Positions 8,107 through 17,125 of a stretch of 53,727 nt of DNA are shown in pieces (position 1 is the first letter of the stretch; every line of letters begins with the position of its first letter). Below the pieces are notes generated by a model that searched no databases, was not told the origin of the DNA, and saw only the letters and a list, made by a program, of their open reading frames with translations. The translations under genes and the position numbers were made by a program. This DNA is from Bacillus sp. MM2020_4 (GTDB taxonomy: Bacteria > Bacillota > Bacilli > Bacillales > Cytobacillaceae), in NCBI RefSeq assembly GCF_011250555.1, contig NZ_JAANMZ010000031.1:1-53727 (forward strand). Reading direction: 5' to 3'.

Positions 8107-8400
8107 ATGATTAATAACGCAGATGTTATAGAGAGATTGGGTTCACTGGTTGGGAGGGAACTGACAAATGTTACTCTTCACGAAGTGATTTTTTGTGAAG
8201 ATAAACATAAGAAAATTCTAGTTCGATTTAACCTTGGTAAACATACCTATATTCATTATAAGATTAATAAACAAAACTCAGATTCATATGCTGACATTTT
8301 GATTTCAGGTAATCCGAATACTTTTCGAATTGGTGTAGAAGAGAAGGATGGAAATATCATTGTGATTTCCGCCCCGAGGGTCTCTTATCAATATTTATAG
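8107..8400 (+). CDS. Small hypothetical protein (97 aa)
   Basis: The ATG at 8107 follows GGAGAGGG at about 8092, giving a soluble 97-residue protein with alternating beta-like segments (opening MINNADVIERLGSLVGREL). An in-frame ATG at 7996 would add a very hydrophobic 37-residue N-terminal segment, making it a membrane-anchored 134-residue protein, but has a weak ribosome binding site. A terminator follows directly. No recognised family; gene status is moderately sure. Confidence 0.5.
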   Translation: MINNADVIERLGSLVGRELTNVTLHEVIFCEDKHKKILVRFNLGKHTYIHYKINKQNSDSYADILISGNPNTFRIGVEEKDGNIIVISAPRVSYQYL

Positions 8401-8402
8401 CT

Positions 8403-8443
8403 AGCAAAAGCCGTTTTCCATATCGGAGAGCGGCTTTTTTCAC
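8403..8443 (+). terminator. Rho-independent terminator
   Basis: AAAAGCCG...CGGCTTTTTT stem-loop just after the stop at 8400. Confidence 0.7.
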
Positions 8444-8627
8444 TAAGGTAATAAGAGTTTTGTCGGCTTGGATATAGAAGGCTTAAAAAACCTCATTTAC
8501 TTATGGTAATTGATGTAATTAGGGGGTAAAAACCTTATTATATCAACTTTTTAGGATGGTTTGATATATTTTTGTGTGCAGGTTTGTGTGCATCCTTCAA
8601 AATACTGCAAACCTTGACGAAGATTAG
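8444..8627. other. Intergenic stretch before integrase remnant
   Basis: No gene seen. It contains a direct doublet 'tttgtgtgca' (8571-8580 and 8583-8592) and lies downstream of the decayed integrase, where an attachment region would be expected. Confidence 0.35.
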
Positions 8628-8945
8628 AGAAGGCCTTTGATTAGTTCACTGAACTTATGGGAGGTCTTTTTTTTCATGCTTTGGGTAACGTGAGTATAGG
8701 TTACTGTTGTTGCTTTTGGACAGTGTGGCCTAGCTGTTCCATCCTACTTTTGGTTTGGCTCCTGCTTCAAACATTAATGATGCAGGGGTATGCCGGAAAG
8801 AATAAGGCGTAATATTTTTTGTAATCCCTGCTTTTTAGCAGACGGTGAAGCCTGGTTTCAAAAACCTTTCTAAATTGCGATGCCCTTCTTCCCGAGCGAA
8901 AATGAACCCATTTGATTTCTGCTGTTATGTATAGGGATCGCTACC
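8628..8945 (-). pseudogene. Decayed tyrosine recombinase (integrase), C-terminal half
   Basis: Minus-strand translation across several frame breaks gives, in order, NGFIFAREEGHRN, KAGITKNITPYSFRHT with PASLMFEAGA, LGHTV, then a frame-shifted tail with MKK. These are the standard catalytic-domain boxes of phage-type tyrosine recombinases: the H-x-x-R-like HTF/FRHT segment, LGH, and the C-terminal tail. Several frameshifts and stops make it non-functional. The last 45 bases are a hairpin that is shared with six other loci in the window. Confidence 0.75.
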
Positions 8946-9040
8946 TAATATTATTATTTTTTTATGAATATCCAATCCTCACGCAATTTTCTTCCATAAT
9001 ATAATTATATGCCAATAGATTGTGTGAAGGTGGTGATTAC

Positions 9041-9718
9041 TTGGTAGAAAAAAAAGGATCAAACTCATCTTCTTATAACCATTCCCACTGTTTTGAACCA
9101 TTCATTAGTCCCAACCCTATAACTTCATTTAATTCTGTTCAACGTTTTCCTAAAATTGATAAATCGGCATTTGTAAGTCAGTTTTCTAGTGTCATAGGTG
9201 ATGTTACCATTAGAAACAATGTTTATGTAGCTCCTAATGTAAGTATACGTGCAGATGAAGGAACCCCTTTTTATATAGGCTCTAATACAAATATCCAAGA
9301 CGGAGTAATTTTACATGGTTTATTAAATAAAAGAATTTCAGTTGGAGGAAAAAGGTATTCTATATTCATTGGAAATAAGGTGACCATCGCTCATGGTGCC
9401 CTTGTCCATGGCCCTTGTTATATCGGAGACAAAGTATTTGTTGGTTTTAATGCCATTGTTTATAATGCAATTGTCGGGAAAGGCTCATTTATTTCTTATA
9501 ATGCAGTAGTAACAAATGGTGTTCGAATTCCACCCAATAGATTTGTGCCACCTGGAGCTAATATTGATTCACAAGGGAAGGCGGACTCACTTTCACCAGT
9601 CCCAGAAGATAGCGAGGAATTTGCACGTGAAGTTCAACGTGTCAATCAGGAATTCCCCGCATCTTATCATTTGTTATTTGGGAAAAATCGTTGTTCCTGT
9701 GGAATTGCCTATGACTAA
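9041..9718 (+). CDS. Gamma-class carbonic anhydrase (left-handed beta-helix)
   Basis: I chose TTG at 9041 because AAGGTGGTGA lies 5 bp before it; an in-frame TTG at 9020 is less well placed. The product is about 225 residues. After a Ser/Asn/His-rich N-terminus come hexapeptide repeats. Gamma-carbonic-anhydrase signatures are present: IRADEG (about 68), NIQDG (about 84), ILHG (about 92) and IAHGALVHG (about 118-123). Their three His residues would bind the metal, and the Arg/Gln/Asp residues match the Cam active site. Reaction: CO2 hydration to bicarbonate. The tail carries a CSC motif. It stands alone between two integrase remnants, so it is probably island cargo. Confidence 0.8.
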   Translation: MVEKKGSNSSSYNHSHCFEPFISPNPITSFNSVQRFPKIDKSAFVSQFSSVIGDVTIRNNVYVAPNVSIRADEGTPFYIGSNTNIQDGVILHGLLNKRISVGGKRYSIFIGNKVTIAHGALVHGPCYIGDKVFVGFNAIVYNAIVGKGSFISYNAVVTNGVRIPPNRFVPPGANIDSQGKADSLSPVPEDSEEFAREVQRVNQEFPASYHLLFGKNRCSCGIAYD

Positions 9719-9771
9719 CATTAAAATGTGAAATAATTGAGCATTTTATTACTAAAAACAAATTTAATAGA

Positions 9772-9910
9772 GAAGGTCTTTCATTGGTTTATGAACTGGT
9801 GGGGGCCTTTTCTTCTTTGGTGATGGTGTATGAGCATAAACATCATAGTTATATTCATGCTGTATGTCCTAAACTCTCCTGTATCTCTCCTACACCTGCT
9901 TCAATCGAAA
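9772..9910 (-). pseudogene. Tyrosine recombinase C-terminal remnant
   Basis: Minus-strand reading gives AGVGEIQESLGHTA, then a frame-broken Met/Ile-rich segment and a KKKRPPP-type tail. This corresponds to the xxxIQExLGH box and end of phage integrases. The terminal part (9772-9815) is the shared hairpin GAAGGTCTTTC...GGGGGCCTTTTC. Confidence 0.55.
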
Positions 9911-9920
9911 GGGACAAGTG

Positions 9921-10286
9921 TTACAAATGATTATTACAAAAGAATAAATCATAAAAACAGCTGTACACATAGTTTGTAATTAGGTAATTACCTAATTTTA
10001 TTAATTTTGGTAAAGAATGATTAATTCTGTATAAATCTAATTTAAAATAAAAGTCGTAGAATTTAATAGTATTGAGGAAAGTTCCTATACAAAGGAAAAA
10101 AGAGTTCAGATAAGAGTAATAAAGTAATACAGGTAAAGCGACCGATAAGTAATAAGTTGATGGTTCTGATCCAAGTCTATTATGATAAGTTTCAATTCGA
10201 TCAACATAAGCTGGATGCTTGGCATAGGGTTCTGCAAAAAAATTCATACGATCAAGTACATGAGAATCATAATATTTTTGTATCAT
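9921..10286 (-). CDS. Doubtful open frame, 121 codons
   Basis: The frame begins MIQKYYDSHVLDRMNFFAEP and its first third looks protein-like; the rest is an AT-driven hydrophobic run of Tyr/Phe/Leu. I recognise no family and see no good ribosome binding site. It may be a truncated gene running out into non-coding DNA. Kept only because the N-terminal third is not low-complexity. Confidence 0.2.
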   Translation of the reverse strand: MIQKYYDSHVLDRMNFFAEPYAKHPAYVDRIETYHNRLGSEPSTYYLSVALPVLLYYSYLNSFFLCIGTFLNTIKFYDFYFKLDLYRINHSLPKLIKLGNYLITNYVYSCFYDLFFCNNHL

Positions 10287-10620
10287 AGATTTTGTTTCAC
10301 AATCGTACCACCTGTATAGAAATGGAAGATTTGTATTTCGACAATAAATTTTCCTGCAAAACAGGTAAAGGCGCTTTATAAAGGGTTTACAGCACTTTTA
10401 ATCAAACGTTTAATTAGTTAAATTAGTTTTAATCAAACAATTGATTAGAAAGGCTATAAAAGCTGTCAAACCTATATTTCATCCACCAAAGTATCAAAAA
10501 TATTGTCGAGAAGAGGATCTGGCAAAAATGTTGGAAAGCTTTTTTAGAAGATTTCAGTTATTTTTGAAGCATTTGATAAAGCGTATACAATAGAAGATTA
10601 TCGTGATTCTATTACCTAGT
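10287..10620. pseudogene. Remnant region, possible TetR-type regulator fragment
   Basis: No intact gene. Across one frameshift, 10431-10610 reads FHPPKYQKYCREEDLAKMLE and then ISVIFEAFDKAYTIEDYRDS before a stop, which faintly resembles the C-terminal part of a TetR-family regulator. The proximity of two TetR-like palindromes (10400, 10431) fits, but the similarity is weak. Confidence 0.3.
10400..10446. promoter_or_regulatory. Two near-palindromes: aatcaaacgtttaatt and aatcaaacaattgatt
   Basis: Located at 10400-10415 and 10431-10446. The first equals the site at 3225. The preceding 'tttataaagggtttacagcactttt' type sequence (10375 on) recurs in diverged form at 20155-20180 before a further site copy, so the unit is longer than the palindrome. 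Confidence 0.35.
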
Positions 10621-10621
10621 T

Positions 10622-10672
10622 GAACTTGAAGTGGAAGATTTGAGTGAACTTCCGGAACGCTTCTTTTTTCAT
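10622..10672 (-). pseudogene. Integrase 3'-tail remnant
   Basis: On the minus strand it reads MKKEAFRKFTQIF then a stop, the same C-terminal tail as the other integrase scars, without any preceding catalytic domain. The hairpin is degenerate here. Confidence 0.45.
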
Positions 10673-10742
10673 TTCCTGCGTTATAATAGAGAAATAGAGT
10701 TGCTTAGCTAAAAAGGGAGAATAGGAAGAAGGGGTGAGTCAA

Positions 10743-12335
10743 ATGGGGGTAACGGTAAAAGATATCTTACAATTGCCATCCTTAAGGGGAGCAGAGGTAT
10801 TAACGGGCAAGAATAATTTAAATCGAACTGTCTCATCTTTATCTGTATTAGAGGTTTCTAATTTTGATTTTTTCTCTAAGGCCAATCAAGCTGTCCAGGA
10901 AGAGTGGTATGCTGAAGAGCTTGTTATCAGCTCTTTTTATTCCATTAAAGATAGTGTGGAAAAACAATGTGAAACCATTCAGCACTTACATGATCTGGGG
11001 GAATTAGGCTTAATTTTATATTATGTGGGAATTATCATGCCGGAAATACCAGAAGAGGTTCTGCAATTAGCAGACTCTCAAGATTTTATCATCATTTGTA
11101 TGCCCAAACATGATTATTCTCTTCGCTATAATGAGGTAATCTATGAAGTGATGGAAACGATTGTAAGCAATCAGACAGTTAATGATCATTTTGTGAAGGA
11201 AGCTTTGGAAAAGGTATCCTTGTTGCCAGAACATATGCGGAGCGTGGAAATTACCCTTAAATTGTTATCGGATCGCCTAAAAGCGAATATCCTGCTGACT
11301 AATGTACATTTTGACATTGTGAATCAAATCATGTGGCCTCGTAATTCATCTTTAGATGTATTGAAAGTGATCAGGGAGTGTTCACAAGATATGGTGAATG
11401 GAAGGCCGGTAAAACAAGAGGTAGATAGTAATACCTTATCATGCTTTGTGGAATACAAAAGTATTCAGCAAAAAAATGGAGAGCTTCTTAATCTATTTGT
11501 TATTAAAGAAAATACTAAATTACCAGCTAAGGTGATTGATAAAATTAGTGAAGTGGTACAAGTAGCCATTAATCTATGGGGAGACAAGCATGATGAGGTT
11601 AGTGAATATGCATTGGTAAAAGCGATTATTAATGATGAAAGTGATAAAATGCGAAGGCTGGCGAATCTCCTCACTATTGATGTATCTGCTATTCAAATGA
11701 TGTGGTTAGTGTATATTAACGATTTGTCCGATGAAAAGAGTATTAGAGATGAGCTGGAGGAGGAGCTTTCAAAGTATTATAAAACGGCAGTTATTCAAAC
11801 GATTGATCATTGTATTATCGTCCTTCTAGGGAATTACTTATATAAAGATCCGGAGCTTGAGATTGCGGCTGAGTTTATCGAAACAACGAATTATTACGCT
11901 CAAATATCAGAAATGGTGTATGCACCGAAAATGAGAAATACGCAAGATGTACGTCGAATGTATCAGTTGGTAAACAAAGTAGGGAAGAAAGTTCATACCA
12001 TTTACCCGATGCGTAAATTGTATACAACAGCGGAAGTCAGATCCATGGATAGAGCCATCGATTTCAGTAAACAAGGGGAGGAAAAAATAGAGGAATGGTT
12101 GTCAATCATTTCTCCCATTTTAAATGATGAAGAATCTTTGAGGACATTAATGACCTTTCTGTTAGATGCAAAGGGAAATTTTGATGAGTGTGGAAAACTT
12201 CTTTTTATCCACAAAAATACTGTGAAGTATCGAATTAGAAAAATCAGCGAATTGATTGGATGCGATGTAACGGCCTATTCCGAATTTTATGATGTCTATA
12301 TAGCCTGTATGATTTACCGATTGGTTAATAACTAG
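10743..12335 (+). CDS. PucR-family transcriptional regulator
   Basis: About 530 residues. The N-terminal PucR domain (VTVKDILQLPSLRGAEVL, about 1-125) senses purine-like or related metabolites. A GGDEF-like middle follows, and a C-terminal helix-turn-helix (LLFIHKNTVKYRIRKISELIG, about 485-525). The ATG at 10743 is preceded by GAAGGGGTGA; an in-frame GTG at 10734 is a second possibility. In Bacillus, PucR proteins activate purine or amide catabolism. It sits before a cytosine-permease-like gene, DUF917 and a hydantoinase-like gene, and very likely controls them. It ends in a terminator, so the three downstream genes have their own promoter. Confidence 0.9.
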   Translation: MGVTVKDILQLPSLRGAEVLTGKNNLNRTVSSLSVLEVSNFDFFSKANQAVQEEWYAEELVISSFYSIKDSVEKQCETIQHLHDLGELGLILYYVGIIMPEIPEEVLQLADSQDFIIICMPKHDYSLRYNEVIYEVMETIVSNQTVNDHFVKEALEKVSLLPEHMRSVEITLKLLSDRLKANILLTNVHFDIVNQIMWPRNSSLDVLKVIRECSQDMVNGRPVKQEVDSNTLSCFVEYKSIQQKNGELLNLFVIKENTKLPAKVIDKISEVVQVAINLWGDKHDEVSEYALVKAIINDESDKMRRLANLLTIDVSAIQMMWLVYINDLSDEKSIRDELEEELSKYYKTAVIQTIDHCIIVLLGNYLYKDPELEIAAEFIETTNYYAQISEMVYAPKMRNTQDVRRMYQLVNKVGKKVHTIYPMRKLYTTAEVRSMDRAIDFSKQGEEKIEEWLSIISPILNDEESLRTLMTFLLDAKGNFDECGKLLFIHKNTVKYRIRKISELIGCDVTAYSEFYDVYIACMIYRLVNN

Positions 12336-12385
12336 AAAAATCTGAATCCTTGTCAAAATAGACAAAAATTCAGATTTTTTTTTTT
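12333..12385 (+). terminator. Rho-independent terminator after pucR-like gene
   Basis: Stem AAAAATCTGAAT...ATTCAGATTTTT followed by a run of T, directly after the stop. Confidence 0.8.
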
Positions 12386-12460
12386 CCTTTTGAAAAAGAC
12401 TTACCACTATTCTTTCTTTTATAATTAAAAAAATTAATCAGGAACAAGGGAGGAAGCAAT

Positions 12461-13729
12461 ATGAGAAGTGATGGAGAATATCAGTCGTGGTATAGTTTGG
12501 GAATTATCTGGGCAGGTGCAATGATTTGTATACCAAGTTTGTTAGTAGGGAATGCACTTATTTCAGGTATGAGCTTACCGAAAGCATTGCTCGTTACTTT
12601 TGTTGGATATTCCATTGTAGTAATCCTTATGATTTTGCAGGGGATTCAAAGCAGTGATTTAGGAAAACCGACTGTTCAAGTCGCTGGACATGTGTTTGGA
12701 AAAAAGGGATCTCGAACGATATTATCGATTATTTTAGCCATTGCTTGCTTAGGTTGGTTTGGTATCCAAGCCAATGTTTGCGGAGCCGCGTTAGCTAGTT
12801 TGTTAGCTGCGTATGAGATTAGTGTTCCTGTCCCATTTGCTTCATTCATTTGTGGTTTGGTAATGGTGGTTTCCGCCATTTACGGAATCAAAGTGTTGCG
12901 CGTCTTAAGTTATATTGCCGTTCCTTTATTGGTTGTCATTTGTGTATATGGTTTAATTCAAACGTTGACTGGAGGGAATTTACAGGCTATTCAGAACTAC
13001 GAACCTAAAGGCAATATGAGTTTTATGGACGGACTTGCGGTTACGATTGGTTCGTTTGCATTGGGTGCCGTAATAGCTGGTGATTATTCTCAATTTTCTA
13101 AAAAGCGTTCAGATGTTTTGAAAGCTGCAACCTTTGGAATCATCCCCACTGGAGTGCTAATGATTGGTGTAGGGGCAGTTTTAACGATTGCTTATCAAAC
13201 AAGTGATATCACGGGCATCTTTCTAAAAATTGCCACTCCCTTTATTGGTGGTGTTGCTTTGATTTTAGCAACGTGGAAAACAAATCTAGTGAATGCCATT
13301 TCTGGTGGAATTGCGTTGATTAATGTTTTTAAAGTTTCTAAGGAAAAGGAAAAATTGGCCGTCGGTATTGCTGGAACAATTGGGACATTGTTGGCAGTGG
13401 TTGGGATATTAAATTACTTTACACCGATTATGTCTATTTTATCAGCCATGATTCCGCCAGTAGCGGGTGTAATGATCGCATCTTATTGGGTGATGAATAA
13501 AGGCGATAAATATAGCTGGAGGGAAATGGAAGGCGTCAATTGGTTAGGTGTTTTTTCATGGCTGGTAGGGGCTGTCATTGCAAGTATTCCTGTTGTGTTA
13601 TCCTTTTTCCCAAGCTTACCCCATGTCTCTAATCAGCCCTTGATCGGAATTATCATTTCATTTGTTATATATTTTGCCGGGCACCGAATTGCCGCCCAAA
13701 AGACTGTCATATTGGAGGAAAATAGATGA
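12461..13729 (+). CDS. NCS1-family permease (cytosine/purine/hydantoin type)
   Basis: 422 residues with about 12 hydrophobic membrane segments. The N-terminal SWYSLGIIWAGAMICIPSLLVG and LGWFGIQANVCG segments are typical of CodB-type nucleobase:cation symporters. The start has AGGGAGG about 7 bp upstream. Its stop overlaps the DUF917 start (ATGA), so translation is coupled. Likely imports the substrate degraded by the downstream enzymes: a cyclic amide, hydantoin or nucleobase. The exact substrate cannot be read from sequence. Confidence 0.85.
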   Translation: MRSDGEYQSWYSLGIIWAGAMICIPSLLVGNALISGMSLPKALLVTFVGYSIVVILMILQGIQSSDLGKPTVQVAGHVFGKKGSRTILSIILAIACLGWFGIQANVCGAALASLLAAYEISVPVPFASFICGLVMVVSAIYGIKVLRVLSYIAVPLLVVICVYGLIQTLTGGNLQAIQNYEPKGNMSFMDGLAVTIGSFALGAVIAGDYSQFSKKRSDVLKAATFGIIPTGVLMIGVGAVLTIAYQTSDITGIFLKIATPFIGGVALILATWKTNLVNAISGGIALINVFKVSKEKEKLAVGIAGTIGTLLAVVGILNYFTPIMSILSAMIPPVAGVMIASYWVMNKGDKYSWREMEGVNWLGVFSWLVGAVIASIPVVLSFFPSLPHVSNQPLIGIIISFVIYFAGHRIAAQKTVILEENR

Positions 13730-14829
13730 GATATTTAGATAAAGAATCCATTGAAAATATTGCGATTGGAGCTGCCTTTTTAGGAACAGGCGGTGGGGGA
13801 GATCCTTATATTGGGAAATTGATGGCTCTTTCCGCCATTGAAAAAAATGGACCGGTCAGATTATATTCCGTAGATGAAATGGAAGATGAGGACTTCTTCA
13901 TTCCGGCTGCTATGATGGGGGCGCCCTCTGTTTTAGTCGAGAAATTCCCAAAAGGTGATGAGTTTGTTAAGGTTTTCCAAAAATTAGCACGGTATTTAGG
14001 GAAAGAAAAAATCGCAGGAACCTATCCAATGGAGGCAGGCGGGGTGAATTCAATGATCCCCATTGTGGTGGCGGCACAACTGAATTTACCGTTGATTGAC
14101 TGTGATGGTATGGGACGTGCCTTCCCAGAATTGCAAATGGTGACATTTAACCTGGATGGCATTTCGGCGACACCGATGGCTATAACGGATGAAAAAGGCA
14201 ATATCGGGATCTTTGAAACGATTGATAATAAATGGACAGAGCGCTTAGCTCGGACAGCGACTGTGGAGATGGGGGCAAGTTCCTTAGTTAGTTTGTATCC
14301 AACGACTGGAGCTCAACTCAAGAAGAGCGGGGTCCATCATATCATTACCCTTTCTGAAAAGATTGGCGAAATTATTTCTTCAAAAGGCAAGGAAGTGAAA
14401 GAAAAACTTCAAGAATTGTTAGAACTAGTATCTGGTTATGAATTATTTGAAGGTAAAATTGTCGATGTTATTCGCGAAACGAAGGGTGGATTTAACCTTG
14501 GGAAAATGATTCTTGAAGGAATCAATGTGAATAAAGACGAAAAGATGAAGGTCCATTTTCAAAATGAAAATCTACTTGCTGAAAAGAATGATCAGGTCGT
14601 CGCGATGACCCCGGATTTACTTTGTCTAGTGGATTATGAAACATTATTACCCGTTACAACTGAAAGTTTAAAATATGGAAAACGTGTACGCGTGATTGGA
14701 TTGCCGGCACATCCTAAATGGAGGACTGCAAAAGGAATCGAAATAGCAGGTCCTAAATATTTTGGATATGATTACGATTATGTTCCAATTGAGGAATTGG
14801 TTAAAAAGGCGGTTGTTGAACATGTATAG
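13726..14829 (+). CDS. DUF917 domain protein
   Basis: 367 residues matching the DUF917 family: an early FLGTGGGGDPYIGKL glycine-rich loop, EAGGVNSMIPI (about 105), and a DCDGMGRAFPELQ segment (about 125) with conserved acidic residues. DUF917 proteins are found beside HyuA-type ATPases and nucleobase permeases, and are thought to act with them in ATP-dependent ring opening or amide hydrolysis. Start and stop overlap both neighbours (4 bp and 8 bp), so this is a tightly coupled operon. Biochemical role is not established from sequence. Confidence 0.85.
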   Translation: MRYLDKESIENIAIGAAFLGTGGGGDPYIGKLMALSAIEKNGPVRLYSVDEMEDEDFFIPAAMMGAPSVLVEKFPKGDEFVKVFQKLARYLGKEKIAGTYPMEAGGVNSMIPIVVAAQLNLPLIDCDGMGRAFPELQMVTFNLDGISATPMAITDEKGNIGIFETIDNKWTERLARTATVEMGASSLVSLYPTTGAQLKKSGVHHIITLSEKIGEIISSKGKEVKEKLQELLELVSGYELFEGKIVDVIRETKGGFNLGKMILEGINVNKDEKMKVHFQNENLLAEKNDQVVAMTPDLLCLVDYETLLPVTTESLKYGKRVRVIGLPAHPKWRTAKGIEIAGPKYFGYDYDYVPIEELVKKAVVEHV

Positions 14830-16372
14830 AATTGGAATTGATGTTGGTGGAACAAATACAGATGCAATTATTTTAGATGAAAATCGTAACCTCATTCATA
14901 GTGTGAAATCTCCAACAAGTTTAGATATTAAAACTGGGATTGAAAGGGCGCTACGGGAATTAATAGATGAAAGTGGGATTGATCGGACGAAAATCACGCA
15001 TGCGATGTTAGGGACAACCCAATGTACAAATGCGATTGTCGAACGGAAAAAATTAGCCCGCGTTGGTGTTATTCGCTTAGGATACCCTGCTACTGCCTCT
15101 GTCCTCCCTTACACTGCCTGGCCGGAAGATATAGTTGAAAAACTATCAGGGAACTATGCGCTTGTTCACGGCGGTTATGAATATGATGGTCAAGTATTGG
15201 GAGAACTTGATGAAGATGAAATTAAAACACTTTTAGAAGAATGGCAAGATAAAGTAGAGTCAATTGCTGTTGTTGGCGTTTTTTCCTCTATCAAAAATGA
15301 TCAAGAACTCAGGGTTCGAGATCTTATCCAAAAAGTATATGGTGCAGAATTTCCTGTTTCATGCTCTTCATTGATTGGTTCTATCGGTTTAATCGAACGC
15401 GAAAATGCGACGATTTTAAATGCGGCATTATGTAAAGTAATTGAAACGACCACAGAAGGGTTTGTTCATGCTTTGGAAGAGGAAGGCATTTCGGGTGTGG
15501 AAGTATATTTATGTCAGAATGACGGAACGTTGATGTCGATCGAATATGCTAAACATTTCCCTATACTCACGATAGCATGCGGACCAACGAATAGTATACG
15601 AGGTGCTTCTTATTTAGCAGAGATCAAAGACACGATGGTTCTTGATGTAGGAGGCACGACTTCTGATATTGGGGTCTTACAAGACGGATTTCCAAGAGAG
15701 TCTTCTGTAGCTGTCGAAGTAGGGGATATCCGGACAAATTTTAGAATGCCAGATATTATTTCTGTTGGACTGGGTGGGGGAAGTATTGTTCGAGTGGATA
15801 ACGGTAAGATTACGGTGGGGCCTGATAGTGTAGGATACAAGATTGTTCAAGAAGCACTTGTCTTTGGCGGGAATACACTTACTGCAACAGACATCGCTGT
15901 TCGTCTTGGGTTAGCTGATGTTGGTGATAAGAGATTAGTAGCACATATTGATGAAGAGTTTGCTAAGGAAGTACAATTGCAAGTTTCCATTCTACTTGAA
16001 CAAGCAATTGATAAAATGAAAACTTCTTCAGAAGATGTTCAACTCGTTATCGTTGGTGGAGGCAGTATTATTGTTCCAGATACGATTCGCGGGGTATCCC
16101 ATATTCTTAAGGCTGAGCACGGGGGTGTAGCAAATGCGATTGGTGCATCGATTGCTCAAATAAGTGGGCAGTATGAACAGATCTATATCTATTCTAAAGA
16201 ACCACGTGAGGAATCAATGAAAGATGCCCAAGAAAAGGCAGTGCGCCAAGCGGTTCTAGCTGGAGCCGTTTCTAGTACGATTGAATTAGTTGAAGTGGAA
16301 GAAACTCCACTAGCTTATCATCCAGAAAATGCAACAAGATTAAGAGTAAAGGTTGTTGGAAAAATGGAATAA
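14822..16372 (+). CDS. Hydantoinase/oxoprolinase-family protein (HyuA-like)
   Basis: The ATG at 14822 overlaps the DUF917 stop by 8 bp and begins MYRIGIDVGGTNTDA, the ASKHA phosphate-1 loop; starts further upstream would sit inside DUF917. 516 residues, shorter than full HyuA (about 700), as is usual for DUF917-linked members. A second nucleotide loop, MVLDVGGTTSDIGVL, lies at about residue 273. Expected activity is ATP-dependent hydrolysis of a cyclic amide such as a hydantoin, oxoproline or lactam. With the permease and DUF917 it forms a catabolic unit under the PucR-type regulator. Confidence 0.88.
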   Translation: MYRIGIDVGGTNTDAIILDENRNLIHSVKSPTSLDIKTGIERALRELIDESGIDRTKITHAMLGTTQCTNAIVERKKLARVGVIRLGYPATASVLPYTAWPEDIVEKLSGNYALVHGGYEYDGQVLGELDEDEIKTLLEEWQDKVESIAVVGVFSSIKNDQELRVRDLIQKVYGAEFPVSCSSLIGSIGLIERENATILNAALCKVIETTTEGFVHALEEEGISGVEVYLCQNDGTLMSIEYAKHFPILTIACGPTNSIRGASYLAEIKDTMVLDVGGTTSDIGVLQDGFPRESSVAVEVGDIRTNFRMPDIISVGLGGGSIVRVDNGKITVGPDSVGYKIVQEALVFGGNTLTATDIAVRLGLADVGDKRLVAHIDEEFAKEVQLQVSILLEQAIDKMKTSSEDVQLVIVGGGSIIVPDTIRGVSHILKAEHGGVANAIGASIAQISGQYEQIYIYSKEPREESMKDAQEKAVRQAVLAGAVSSTIELVEVEETPLAYHPENATRLRVKVVGKME

Positions 16373-16450
16373 AAGCATACTTACGAATGGGATGCTGCCA
16401 TTTTGCTAACACAACCTAACCTCATCCCGTATTAATTAATATGATTTTCT

Positions 16451-16570
16451 GAGAGGTCTTTTATTAAGTTGCCGAACTTATAGGAGGCCTCTTTCTTTAT
16501 ATATTTGAGGAGTATTTTCTTCAAATGTGTCTAAGACTCTTTTTGCATTAGCCCAAAAGGGATAATGGGG
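16451..16570 (-). pseudogene. Integrase 3'-tail remnant
   Basis: The minus strand reads YIKKEASYKFGNLIKDLSE before a stop, matching the ends of the other integrase scars; frame and stops are broken upstream. The plus strand forms a strong hairpin GAGAGGTCTT...AGGAGGCCTCT followed by TTTCTTT and may terminate the hyuA operon. Confidence 0.5.
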
Positions 16571-16884
16571 AGGAACCAATCGCTAAATTCTTGCCAAAAA
16601 GATCGCAGGAGAACTTTATATTTGTTATTACATACGAAGTGCTTGCTTCCTTCTTTAGTGACTGGCTTAGTAGGAAAATTGCTAAAGAAGCTTATACTTG
16701 TGAAATTGTCTCCTTCTTATTACATTGCAGCTGCGGAGCAGAATAGATCTTTTTTCAGTCATCTCAATTTCCAGCGCATTTCGAAATGATTATTCTCCTA
16801 ATACAATTCATTACATGGAAAACCACTTACTGAATTTTTCCTATTAAACTTTTAATTCTTAATAATAAAATGATTTAACTAATA

Positions 16885-16914
16885 TTGTAAAAAAAGATAT
16901 TTACTTCCTATAGT
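16885..16914 (+). promoter_or_regulatory. Candidate promoter for bacteriocin-like cluster
   Basis: TTGTAA, 18-bp spacer, TATAGT, about 75 bp before the first small gene. Weak match. Confidence 0.3.
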
Positions 16915-16987
16915 ATCTAAATTACAATTGTGTTGAAAAAAGGAAAAGTTTGTACAGAATTTGTTTGCACTTCGCTACTCAACTGTC

Positions 16988-17125
16988 ATGACTAAGGAGG
17001 AGTTGAACACCAACTTTTCACTTACATGGCAGGCTTTAGTTATGTATCCCGTTTTCTTGATTGGTTTCGTTCCAATCGAGTACTCATTAACTCAAAAAGG
17101 CGATAAAAAAGCTAATGACAATTGA
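16988..17125 (+). CDS. 45-aa small membrane peptide
   Basis: ATG at 16988; no clear Shine-Dalgarno directly before it (the AAGGAGG at 16993 lies inside the gene). The 45 residues carry one hydrophobic segment (WQALVMYPVFLIGFVPIEY, about 14-32) and a charged tail. It overlaps the next gene by 11 bp in another frame. It could be an immunity or accessory peptide of the bacteriocin-like cluster, or a former N-terminal piece of a longer gene. Confidence 0.35.
   Translation: MTKEELNTNFSLTWQALVMYPVFLIGFVPIEYSLTQKGDKKANDN

Larger units (their letters stand above)
16373..16987. other. Non-coding stretch with integrase tail remnant
   Basis: Apart from the integrase scar at 16451-16570 there is no convincing gene. 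An open frame at 16565-16789 has poor composition and no ribosome binding site. The block 'cattttgctaacacaacct' (16400-16418) repeats the post-integrase block of 2803. The last 150 bp are very AT-rich and include a candidate promoter for the bacteriocin-like cluster. Confidence 0.5.

Noticed and set aside
14762..14821. Longer N-terminus for the HyuA-like protein
   Set aside because: It would overlap DUF917 by 68 bp and place residues before the conserved MYRIGIDVGGTNTDA start.
16565..16789. Plus-strand frame of 74 codons
   Set aside because: Leu/Ser/Lys-rich with no family resemblance and no ribosome binding site; it overlaps remnant sequence.
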